From Solanum dulcamara (lineage: Eukaryota > Streptophyta > Magnoliopsida > Solanales > Solanaceae): a DNA stretch of 64,000 nucleotides. Under the pieces are notes generated by a model, which worked only from the letters and a program-made list of their open reading frames with translations, was not told where the DNA came from and made no database searches. Made by a program: the position numbers and the translations under genes. Shown piece after piece: positions 10,929 to 20,479 of the stretch; position 1 is the stretch's first letter; each line of letters starts with the position of its first letter. The stretch is taken from contig NC_077238.1 of assembly GCF_947179165.1 (NCBI RefSeq), positions 41,717,793 to 41,781,792 on the forward strand, given 5' to 3'.

Positions 10929-12324
10929 AATAAAAATGTCAGAAATATCTACAAGATCAGGACTATCCTATCTGTGTCAAATTGATTAATTGTCTCTTTA
11001 TATTTCTAAATAATTGGATGCAGGAATATGAGTATAAACAGCTGTAAGTAATAATGTAGCAAAAGTGTGTTTGAACGTACGTCCAGGTCTAAAGGTGATA
11101 ACACTAAGGATTATAATCCGAAACAAACTAGACTATTAACTAAAACAAGTGCGGAAGCAAAAACGGAAACTAATTAAAGAAACTAAACAAGAATTAAAAG
11201 ATATGGGCTTGACAAGATCCAAGTAACAACAAATAGATTAATAGTTGAACCAAATACCTTTACTTGAAAAACTAATTCGGATCTTGACCGCTTCGTGAGT
11301 AATGCTAGACAACAATTAGTATGAGTACTAACTGCCTTTTAAAGAATAACAAGAAGAAACCAAAGATATCAAACAAGAAGTTATTTTACTACCTTGAACT
11401 ATGAACTAGTTAGGTTGAAAGATAAATTCAAAAGCAATTTGCCACAAAGGTTCAAAAGAACTCTCAATATATTATTCTTTCAAATCTACCTTTTAAAGTA
11501 ACAAAACTCGCCTTTATATAGTAGTAAGAAGGGGTTGTTCAAGATAAAAAAATAATAACAAAATGACATTTTCTAGAGTCCTAGATGGCTGCCCACACAC
11601 ATGAAACATAATGTCAAAATAGAAGAAAAACATGACATCTCCTAAAGTCTTAGTAGACTGTCCACATATATGACTTATAATGTCAAAATATAAGAAAAAA
11701 TGACATCTCCTAAAGTCCAAGAAGACTGCTCACACACATAGGTACCATAAGGTCAACATAGAAGAAAAATGATATTAAATGCTAGTTCTAGAAACTAGTT
11801 AAAAGACTAAATAAGTGCTGAAATTTTCTCTTCATTTGTGGGCTGATTTGGGCCACATTTCCTCTCATCTTGGACTTTAATTTGGGCTTCGTTTGCACGA
11901 AATTGAGCCTTAATATTCATCCTCTTGGACTTGAATTTGGGCCACCAAATAGTTGTAGCATTTGATCAATTCATTTTCCTTGGGTTTTAGCTCTTCTTCC
12001 CTAACAAAACACTCTTTAATTGCTAATTCTAACCCATCAAGATTGTCTTGAAATTTTTTTATTTGAGATCTTTTCATGAGGCCTTTTGAAAACTCCCAAA
12101 CTTTCTTAAATATTGTTGAGCTTTTAGTTCTCCCAGATTAAAATATCAAAGGAGCTTCCATCGATGCTATCAAAAGGAGACCTCTTAATAAAGCTTCTGA
12201 GCTCATACTACTATCCCCAACAGATAAAAAGAGCCATTGTATGCATTGATTATACCGTACGTCAAATTCTTTCGGACAGATTAGATGAAAATTTCCCCAA
12301 CCCCAGAAATAAGGAATAAAAAAC
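10929..12324. other. intergenic, repeat-like region without a recognised gene
   Basis: Begins with the 3' end of the TRM-like gene. From about 11060 the texture looks like transposon-derived DNA (long A-rich stretches, a reverse-oriented TATATAAAGG-like box near 11514-11523), but I could not find paired ends or a coding domain. It contains a short tandem repeat at 11565-11775. Confidence 0.45.
11565..11775. repeat. about three imperfect copies of a ~69-bp tandem repeat
   Basis: Units start GACATTTTCTAGAGTCC, GACATCTCCTAAAGTCT and GACATCTCCTAAAGTCC at 11565, 11634 and 11702. Each contains a CACA-rich piece, ATAATGTCAAAATA and an AGAAGAAAAA-like end. No coding function is evident. Confidence 0.75.
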
Positions 12325-12386
12325 ATCGCCGCAGATTTGGAAAATGGGAACCAACAATTGCAAGCCAGGCAAGGAAAGCTGTAGTG

Positions 12387-15386
12387 ATGCAGCACAGGAA
12401 CCAGCAATGGGAATCAGCAATCAGGAACCAACTACAAGTAATTAGTATTAACTACTATAACTTGCAGAATTGCTTGTATGTATGTTTTTCTGTTGGTGGG
12501 TGCAGGTACCATAGGGAGCTGGTTCTGAGTACAACTAAGGGTCCTCTCTTGGGAGAAGCCTGCAACAACATGCACTTTAACCTCATTTACTATGGAAGTC
12601 ACATGGAGCTACAAAAGAGTCTCCAGCAGCCTGTGCATCTATCCTTCCTGTTTGGCTTCTTGTCACTTGTCTTTACAGGTTCAAAGTATCTCAACAAAAG
12701 AGAAGCAACAACCTGGCATGCTAGGACTTCACCAAATATTCAGCCTCTCACTAATGCTAACACCTTCCCTGCAACACCTGTAACTGAGAATCAGCAGGGT
12801 AAGATGTGCAGGGTGAGTTGCAGCAGGTGGACCTGCACTATGGTCTCAAAACTTTGCAAGAGTACAGAATATACTATATTGACAAGGCCCAAGAAGTTTC
12901 AGCACAAACGGACAATTGGAGACGTTAGGCGAGCGGCCTTGAAAAAGTCAGCTGCCTTAGGCCTTGAGAGGGTGCCTTCTCTCCAATGTGTGCAAGAAGC
13001 TTCCAAACTTTGCAGAACAAAAGAAAGGGCTGTTTGTGTATACCCCAAGAAGTTTCAACTCAATCGGATAATTGGAGACGTTAGTCGAGCGACGTTGAAA
13101 CCCAAAGCTCTATTGGAGGTCCTACAGCATAGAATGATATGCAGGGTGAGTTTCACTATGTGGACCTGTCCAAAGGCCTCCAAACTTTGTGTCATTGCAG
13201 AAAATACTATAGGGATAAGTCCCAAGAAGTTTCAGCACGAACGGACAATTAGAGACGTTAGGCGAGCGACCTTGAAAAAGTCAGCTGCCTTAGCCCTAAA
13301 GAGGGTGCAATTTTTCCAACTAGTGCAAAAAGCTTCCAAACCTTGCAGAACAAAAGAAAGGGTTGTTTGTGTATACCCCAAGAAGTTTCAACTCAATCGG
13401 ATAATTGGAGACGTTAGTCGAGCGACGTTGAAACCCAAAGATCTCTTGGAGGTTCTCTCCTGGTTGCTAACTGATGCAGGTTCCTATTTGCCTTTGGTTG
13501 TTTGTTGTATTGATGCAGGTTGTTGGATTGATTCATCAACTTGTAATAACAACAACTACATAGAAGATATCACAAAAACAACCATCAAATCAAATAGAAT
13601 CTCCAAATCCCCTGCACAAGGACCATCCTGCTGTTTGTTTGGCTATTGGATTAGAGTAGCCTTTTTCTTTTTCTTTCCTTTCCTTCTACCTTTTGACTGT
13701 GCAGGAACTTGTACACATGCAACATATCTATCCACAGTTGGAGGGCCAGCTAGGTGTGCTGCATACTACAGCAGTGGCATGATAGAGCACTTCTCTATTT
13801 GGAGCTTGCAGCTTGTGGAATTCCTCAATGCATCCAGAACTCACATCAAGGGGATGGTGATGGAGTATCAACAACTGAGCTTGGATTGTGTGCAGGCACA
13901 CAAGAACTCTCCAATATCTAAGGCACCATCTATTAAACCTCCTGGCAGCAACAGCAACCATCAACACTCATTATGGGAGTCTAATCTGGGAGACCATTAT
14001 TCTTGTTTGTGTGGTTGTTTATTTGTGAATGCAGGCTGCTGGAACACCATCCATGAAGCTGTAGTTGCAGATATTATGCCACAGAATGCTGAAGCTGAAT
14101 TTGAGTGGAAGCAACAACAACTTCACAGCTGTGGAATGCAGCAGCTACAAAGACCATCAACAAGAGGAGTTGCAACCAGTCACAGCATCCTTGCAGCCAA
14201 GAGTGATATTTGGGACTTCCTTAGAGAATTATTCCCCATTTCACACTCTGAACTGAGGAGACAGCAGCCTGGCAGCTTAGGATTTCACCAACACACCAAC
14301 ACTAGCCCCAGCAGCAGTATTCAGCAACTCCAACAACTTCACCCTGCAGCTCAGATGGACCATCTACAATTCTTGTTAGCATGTTGTCTTGTTTTTGTGG
14401 ACATGTGCAGGTACTTTAATGAGCTGAACACTTCAAAGGGGCTGATCAATCCCTCTTTGGAAGCAACAAGAACCTGTGTACAGGTTCACAAAGAGTCAAA
14501 CAAAGGGAGACAGCAACAGCTTCCTTACAGCCAAGGCTCTTGGAACTCCTTCTTGGTTTATTTGTGGAGGTGCAGCAACTCAAGTCAGGGCTGCACCACA
14601 TACAAAATGCCTTTTTCAAAAACTGGAACTCTTTGGAACAGCTATGAGGGATGCAATGTCCTGGGGCTTCTATGGAGCAGCCTTCCAACCACATTCTTTA
14701 ACATCAACACACCACAGCAACAACTCAACCAACTTGCAACACACAAGGAACATGGGTGCAGCAGCCTGCAGCTCTCTTTGGTGGTAAGGACTGTTGGTTG
14801 TGTTTGTCTATGCAGGTACTCCAAGAGGTCTAACCACCTCAAAACAAAGACCAACAAGCAGCCCAGGGAACCTGCAGCCATCAGCTTCAGCAACCTGCAA
14901 ATTGCCAGGTTTGTATGCTTTCCTTTTGGTTGCTTGTGCAGGTTGCAAATACAGAAATTGAGGAAGCCAGCTGCAACAGAGGAATGGCACCACAATCAGC
15001 ATTTTTGGAACTGTTCTTGGAATTGTGTGTTTGTTTGGTTGTTTGCTTCTTTGTTTATGCAGGCTGTTGGAGATACAGTCCAGGTGGAACTCCAACAACC
15101 TCATAGACAACATCCAAGAACCAACAACAATATCATGAGTGGATGTAATATGTCACATCTCCATCAAATTCATATACATACTGAGGGAACACAATACCAA
15201 ACAACTGCTCAACCACATACCAAACAACAATTCAACCACAGAGCTGAAGCTGAAAGTGCAGAATTGCAAGATGAAGCTCAACAGCATCAGCAACAACAGA
15301 TGCCAAAACTAACACACTCCCATGTACCTCCAGAATTGGTTGCTTGTGTATGTTTCTGGTTTTGTCTGACTGTCCAGCCTCCGTAG
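12387..15386 (+). CDS. long ORF of the retroposon, unknown product
   Basis: About 999 codons from the first ATG inside the insert. The frame is in fact open from an ATG at 12285, outside the insert. I do not recognise the protein. It is rich in Q, H, S, T, N and C. Residues about 170-350 hold a tandem duplication with blocks such as PKKFQLNRIIGDV and SRATLKPK. The rest alternates polar Q/H-rich pieces with short hydrophobic or cysteine-rich pieces (for example CLCGCLFVNAGCW and LLACCLVFVDMCRYF). No transmembrane topology, catalytic motif or zinc knuckle is clear. A chance frame of this length is very unlikely in average DNA, but other frames here are also unusually open, so composition may explain part of it. 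Translation is unproven. Confidence 0.4.
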   Translation: MQHRNQQWESAIRNQLQVISINYYNLQNCLYVCFSVGGCRYHRELVLSTTKGPLLGEACNNMHFNLIYYGSHMELQKSLQQPVHLSFLFGFLSLVFTGSKYLNKREATTWHARTSPNIQPLTNANTFPATPVTENQQGKMCRVSCSRWTCTMVSKLCKSTEYTILTRPKKFQHKRTIGDVRRAALKKSAALGLERVPSLQCVQEASKLCRTKERAVCVYPKKFQLNRIIGDVSRATLKPKALLEVLQHRMICRVSFTMWTCPKASKLCVIAENTIGISPKKFQHERTIRDVRRATLKKSAALALKRVQFFQLVQKASKPCRTKERVVCVYPKKFQLNRIIGDVSRATLKPKDLLEVLSWLLTDAGSYLPLVVCCIDAGCWIDSSTCNNNNYIEDITKTTIKSNRISKSPAQGPSCCLFGYWIRVAFFFFFPFLLPFDCAGTCTHATYLSTVGGPARCAAYYSSGMIEHFSIWSLQLVEFLNASRTHIKGMVMEYQQLSLDCVQAHKNSPISKAPSIKPPGSNSNHQHSLWESNLGDHYSCLCGCLFVNAGCWNTIHEAVVADIMPQNAEAEFEWKQQQLHSCGMQQLQRPSTRGVATSHSILAAKSDIWDFLRELFPISHSELRRQQPGSLGFHQHTNTSPSSSIQQLQQLHPAAQMDHLQFLLACCLVFVDMCRYFNELNTSKGLINPSLEATRTCVQVHKESNKGRQQQLPYSQGSWNSFLVYLWRCSNSSQGCTTYKMPFSKTGTLWNSYEGCNVLGLLWSSLPTTFFNINTPQQQLNQLATHKEHGCSSLQLSLVVRTVGCVCLCRYSKRSNHLKTKTNKQPREPAAISFSNLQIARFVCFPFGCLCRLQIQKLRKPAATEEWHHNQHFWNCSWNCVFVWLFASLFMQAVGDTVQVELQQPHRQHPRTNNNIMSGCNMSHLHQIHIHTEGTQYQTTAQPHTKQQFNHRAEAESAELQDEAQQHQQQQMPKLTHSHVPPELVACVCFWFCLTVQPP
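12880..13445 (+). repeat. tandem duplication inside the retroposon ORF (~330-bp period, four sub-copies)
   Basis: The block around AAGAAGTTTCAGCACRAACG recurs at about 12892 and 13222. The block around AAGAAGTTTCAACTCAATCG recurs at about 13046 and 13379. All four sub-copies share the pattern CGGAYAATTRGAGACGTTAG followed by a CGAGCG step. The larger unit is therefore about 330 bp and is a multiple of three, keeping the frame open. Confidence 0.85.
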
Positions 15387-15875
15387 CTGGTAATCATGAT
15401 ACTGATACAAAGGCATACTTCACATGGATTTACTTGGTACGACAAGACTAAGAAGAGCAAAGATGAAAAGAATTTCCCATCCCATGCGAGATAGAAGTTT
15501 CGTATACTTGTTCTTCTTCAATGTAGCTATGTCTGGTACGTAGCATAGTTGGAATAGGACTAGTGTAGGTTACTTTTCTTTTTTCTCATGGAAGGGGAGA
15601 GTCTCCCTCATTTATGCTTTCATAGTTAAATTGTACCGGGAGGAGTCCTCTCACAGGTTTACTGCTTTCTAGTTATAGTTAGTCTCTTTTTGTACCGGGG
15701 ATGAGTTAGCCGACCTTAATAGGTTAGCCGACTTATGAACCATCATAGGATCGGAGGTAAGGTTTATGTCCCCCTCCTTGTATTTTTATTTTGATTATTT
15801 ATGTTAAGGCTTGGGGGTGTTGCTTAACCCCTGACTGTGCACGAGAGGTGGGAGCCTCGTGTAGGGTCTGTTCCC

Positions 15876-15877
<2 letters not shown>
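15387..15877 (+). other. 3' untranslated part of the retroposon
   Basis: Non-coding stretch between the ORF stop and the poly(A) run. It contains paired motifs TTGTACCGGGAGGAG and TTTGTACCGGGGATGAG, repeated GTTAGCCGAC, and near the end hairpin-capable sequences (GGGGGTGTTGCTTAACCCC; GAGAGGTGGGAGCCTC). These would be the most conserved part if other copies exist. Confidence 0.6.
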
Positions 15878-15915
<38 letters not shown>

Positions 15916-16087
15916 GCCGCAGCAAAAGCAAGACCAATATTTTGTATTCTAGATCTGATGTATCCTACAATAATCTAAATGACGGGACCTAGGTGGTGCT
16001 GGACTCTCTTGTCCTCAGCTGGCAAATTCTCCGTTATAATTGTAAGATATTAAAACTAGCAATTCATTTTAATTTCTAATAACAAAA

Positions 16088-16215
16088 TATGGTTGAGAAT
16101 TGTCTAATAATTCAATCAGTGGAGAAAGGTCAAGTGCATTAGGGAAATTGATAAAACTGGTGAGCTTGGGGCTGGCTAACAATCAGTTGAGCGGCTCAAT
16201 CCCACCGTCTTTTTG
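16088..16215 (+). pseudogene. leucine-rich-repeat gene fragment
   Basis: One frame reads LSNNSISGERSSALGKLIKL followed by SLGLANNQLSGSIPPSFWQF, that is about two plant-type LRRs with the consensus LxxNxLSGSIPxxF. It belongs to the LRR receptor-kinase/receptor-like-protein class. It has no start or kinase and runs out into AT-rich DNA. A weak LRR-like piece (DVSYNNLND) lies about 120 bases upstream in another frame, close to the retroposon's right duplication, so the retroposon may have landed in the same broken gene. Confidence 0.65.
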
Positions 16216-16512
16216 GCAATTTAAAATCTTTGCGATGGAGGCAATCAAGCCATTTCTTTCATTTACAATATATCTCTGCTCAGCATTTATTCTCTTTATG
16301 TTATTTATTATTTGTATATATACACATGTGCTATATGATTTAATTCTAGAAATTGTCCTGAATAGTACTCATGTTCAAAAGATTGCCCGTTTATATCACT
16401 TTTTTTCTTTTAGTAATACAATATTACACAACTATCACTATTTTTCTCAAAATATACTTAACTAACACAAATTTTCTTCTCTCCTAATTGAATGACATGT
16501 CACATAATATTC
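16216..16512. other. AT-rich spacer
   Basis: Non-coding decayed DNA between the LRR fragment and the LTR-like sequence; nothing recognised. Confidence 0.5.
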
Positions 16513-17352
16513 TGTTGGGTTTAATTGATAGGTTAAATGGAAAATGAAGGAAAAAATGACTTATTTTCTCTTACTTTATGAAATAAGCATTTGTCTCACA
16601 TAGGTGGTGGAAAGAAAAAATCTCCTACTTAAAAGTCGAAGCACTCCTTCATGTTGCTAAAAGGTCAAGAAGAGGGTCTCCCCTCGCGTTGTTGTCGTCG
16701 TCACTCGCTCGGCTTCGAATTTGGTCAATTTGGATATGATTGATTGATAATCTTTTTGGACCAAATTTCCTTTAATTTTTTAATTAATTAATATTATTTA
16801 TTTATTTAATTAATTAATTGAAAATTCTGACCCGTGACCCGACCCTTTTCTTTCTTTCTCAGATTAATTTAAAATATTTCCCTCCGTTTTTTCAACATAA
16901 TTTTTCTGAAAGGTTGCAACCTTGTCTGAAAAGTTGCAAATCTTTTCTCAACAGGCAAATCTTTTTCCAACAGGTACATTTTCAAAAAGATTGCAAACAG
17001 GCTATATATATCTGTTAATCCTCAGAATTGTTTCTTACGAAAATTTCTGATAGACATCTTCTTCTTCTTCTTTTCTGCACTTTTTAAAAACTCTTGTGAT
17101 ACACTGCCTTCGAGTGGTTCGCAGTCACCATAATTTGTTGTACTGCTATTCTCGTGAGTAAATCGTTCTATCTTGGGAGGAAAAATTTCAAAACCTTAGG
17201 TACATTGAGGGGAATAATTTCCTTTTCAGTGGGCTCGGTTTCTTGTTCTTATATAATTTTTTCAGAGTTCTTATTTTTTGTTCTGGTTCTGTCTTTTATT
17301 TCAGAATTTATTGTTGTTGTTTCATCATTTGTTTACAATACAGTTTACTAAC
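16513..17352 (+). mobile_element. possible solo LTR (copia-like)
   Basis: Begins TGTTGGGTTTAATTGATAGG and could end near TTTACTAACA. It has LTR texture: a CT-rich middle, a CTATATATATC TATA-like box at about 17001-17012 and a downstream leader-like region with TTCTTCTTCTTC. No matching second copy or clear target duplication was found, so ends and class are uncertain. Confidence 0.35.
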
Positions 17353-18879
17353 ATTTTTTTTAATAATACATTTATTAGTCCATTTAACACAATTGGATTT
17401 TAGACTTCGTAAAAAATAATACATAGACGCAAAAAAATAAATCTACACTACTTTAAAATACTTATTTATCTTAATGAGATAGATAACTTATAGTCACAAA
17501 AATATGTATAATTTCTTTTAAATCATAAATTTCAGAAGTTTTTTTTATATGTATATTTCATGCTCAATTAAATATCAAATTAAATATCATCACATAAATT
17601 AAGAAGAAAAAATAATAGACAATATGATAATATAATTATCACTTTTTTTTAAAAAAAACTTATCGACGGATAAACGACTTATTGCGGCCCCCTAGAATGC
17701 AATCAAAGAAATTCACGGCGACCATTGAAGAAATTTACGACTATTTGTGACAGTTAGACACTGATTCAATTAGGAAATAAGTAGTAGTTGTTCTAATAAT
17801 GTCAAAAATACTGATGGCTCTTACTTGTAAATATTTTTTTGAATAATTTAACAATGTAAGAAATTATTGACTCTAACAATGGGGATATTTATCTTGAAAA
17901 TATTTCTAATTCAGTCTTCTCCCCTCCACAAATACCACATGTATATATCAAACATGTCAAATCGACCTATTTCAAATGAACTTCTTTTCATCTTCCAGTT
18001 TACTCGATCTCTTTTTTCTTCTTCTTCTCCGAAAATATCAAGCTAGATAATTGACCTCAAAATATTGAAAAGTTTTGTTATTATCTTTTATATATATAAA
18101 AACAAAGAATTACATAGCTTAAAGTTAGCAATAAATAATTTTCTCCTATTACAAGCCTTTTGATATCTATGATACAAATAGAAATGAACATATCTGAGCA
18201 AAGAATCCCTAGTTAAATGATTTCCGCTCAAAACAATATTATTACTCATACCAAAACTTACAAAGCCATCTTTTTAAAGATCATAGAAATTCTCCGGCTC
18301 TGATAAAAAAAATTAATTGACTTTTGTCCTCAAAAAAGGTATCAAAGCTCAAAGTATTAAATCACAAGAACATATCTCATTAACAAATATTATTATTACA
18401 AAAGTCTTTTTGTTGATACTCACGCAATCCATGCAAAATATGCAAAATGATGGAAGGATCTCACATTATTTTTTATCGGATAGTGTAGGAATTTTTTTTT
18501 CGTCTTTGTATCTTTTTTTATTGGATCTAAAATCTGATTGTGTTAAATGGGTTAATAAATATATTATTAAAAAAAAGTTTAATGTGACATGACATTCAAC
18601 TAGGAGAGAATCAGGCTTTTGTTAGTTAAGTATATTTTGAGAAAAATAGAGATAGTTGGGTGATATTATAATCCTAAAAAAACAAAAGTAATTTTAGAAG
18701 GCAATTTCTCAAACATGGGTGACAACTCAGGGAATTTACTCTAAAGAACCAACATGGCATGGTCTTTTCAGTAGATTGATTTGGGTGTATTTACGCATTC
18801 AAACATCGTATTTTACATAATTTAGATAAGTTCTGTGTATAAATTCACGTATATCCACATATTATAAGTATAGTTGCTA
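17353..18879. other. AT-rich intergenic DNA, nothing recognised
   Basis: Long stretch of A/T-rich DNA with no ORF of coding character, no RNA gene and no transposon ends that I can pair. Confidence 0.6.
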
Positions 18880-20376
18880 TGATGAGCTAAATATATGATT
18901 GGATTGATTTTAGGCTAAAAGCAGCTAAAATTGACCCAAAATATGAATTGAAACTCAAGGCAAAGCGTCCTGAACCGAAATGAAGACAATAAAGGATTAA
19001 TAGGGTGGTCCACAGTGTAGGGCACACACCTCACATTAGACCTTGAGCGTCACCTGTTTGATGAACTCAATTTTGACAATATTTTTCCTACGATGGAGAT
19101 GCACCACATTCGAGAAGCAAGCTAAAGCCTGCGATGACCCTCACGACATAGACCTCCTGCGTTGTGATAGGTTCAGCGCCGCACAAATGTATTTCAACAA
19201 GGTCAAATTGACAAAGTCAAAGTTGAGTCCAACTGGGATGGATGGACATTTTCCACCATTATATATAGACCACATCGACAACATTTTTAGGGTTACTAAT
19301 TGCCAATAGAAAATAGGTTTCATTGTTCATTATTATGAACTACTCATAACATTAGTTTATTACTTTCATAGAGATTACTATGGTATGAACAAGATATTCT
19401 TTGAAAAGCTACAATAATTTAAGATTTATTTTAGTTCTTCTCATCTAAATGTTTCTTTAATTATTATAACTACTTTAATCATTCACAACCATGAGTAGCT
19501 AAAACTCATAATTAGGTTTATGGAACCTAGAGCAAGGATAAAAATAATGGATTTATTACATTAAAATCTTCACATATTATTATTGTTGTACATTAATGTT
19601 CTTTCGTAATGATTCTTTTTAATGGTTGCAAACATTAAAAACTCACATATATTCTGGCTTAGTTGAAAAAAGAAGTTATAATTAGGAAAAAGAATCATTA
19701 ACATGGATGTAGGGCTAGCAACCCCCCATCTAATAGCTTGAGTTAGAGATATGATAGCTAGCCTGAGACATATGACGAAGAAAAAATTAAATCCACACCT
19801 AAGTGTCAGAAGGACTTAGGGGTCGTTTGGTTGGGAATAAGTTATTCCAGGATTAATTATCCTGAAATAAGGTGGGATAACTTATCCCACCATGTATATG
19901 GAATAACTTATCACATTACTATGGTATAAATATTGGGATAAGTTATCCCAAACTTGCCAACCAAAAAAGACACTACCCAAGACTATTTATATTTATTCCT
20001 TACACCAAACGACCCCTTAGGGTGAAATTCTTCAGGGCCAAGAGGATTTAGAAAAATGAATCAATTCATCCATTTTGCACAATAAACATACCTGAATAAG
20101 TTGATAATGAATTATTTGTTCAAGTTTTGATATCTAGGAGCCATAGCTCTAGTTTGTCTTTAAATCTTGATTAGAAATTGTAGTATAGTTTAGTTAATAA
20201 ATGCCCATCAAAAATACCATCTGAAATAGTAATCATTAGATCAAACATTCTTAATAAATTTTAAGTTCTCTCACCACGATCTCTTATGAATTTCGATTCT
20301 AACTTAATTGGATTACTATATTTTAACTATGAATGCTTTATTGTCATTTGAGGTATAATTTAGGCGTTATAAAAAT
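18880..20376 (+). repeat. 5' LTR of the Athila/Tat-like element (borders approximate)
   Basis: Placed by the primer-binding site that follows at about 20379. The start TGATGAGCTAAAT is a guess and the end lacks a clean CA. An 88-codon ORF at 19043-19309 inside it has no known domain. A MITE sits at 19819-20016. Confidence 0.45.
19819..20016. mobile_element. Tourist-like MITE (PIF/Harbinger type), 198 bp
   Basis: Inverted ends GGGGTCGTTTGGT and ACCAAACGACCCC are flanked by the trinucleotide TTA at 19816-19818 and 20017-20019, the usual PIF/Harbinger duplication. The inside contains further complementary pieces (GGGATAACTTATCCCA) and could fold as a hairpin. No coding capacity. Confidence 0.88.
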
Positions 20377-20378
20377 TC

Positions 20379-20396
20379 TGGCACCATTGTTGGAGA
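20379..20396 (+). other. decayed primer-binding site
   Basis: TGGCACCATTGTTGGAG resembles the tRNA-Asp-type site TGGCGCCGTTGCCGGGGA with several changes, in the position expected after the LTR. Confidence 0.5.
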
Positions 20397-20479
20397 GTGA
20401 GGTTTAGAGATTACAATATTGTGGGAATTCATTGAGTGATCCATTATTCTTTTAGAAATTACTTTGATTGTTGTTTTTG

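Larger units (their letters stand above)
12335..15912 (+). mobile_element. poly(A)-tailed retroposon of unknown family
   Basis: Ends in an uninterrupted run of 36 A's (15878-15913). It is flanked by ATCGCCGCAG at 12325-12334 and 15913-15922 (the first A is shared with the tail). A poly(A) tail plus a target-site duplication of about 10 bp is the mark of target-primed reverse transcription. The insert is about 3.58 kb, transcript-like in the + direction: a long open frame, then a 3' untranslated stretch of about 490 bp. I see no endonuclease, reverse transcriptase or CCHC motif, so it is either non-autonomous or a retrocopy of an unknown transcript. The perfect duplication and intact tail suggest a young insertion. 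Confidence 0.8.

Noticed and set aside
14642..15113. Reverse-strand ORFs of 117 and 101 codons within the retroposon
   Set aside because: They overlap the much longer + strand frame and have no motifs; they show only that stop codons are rare here on both strands.
16513..17352. Complete copia element
   Set aside because: No second LTR, primer site or pol found; kept only as a low-confidence solo LTR.
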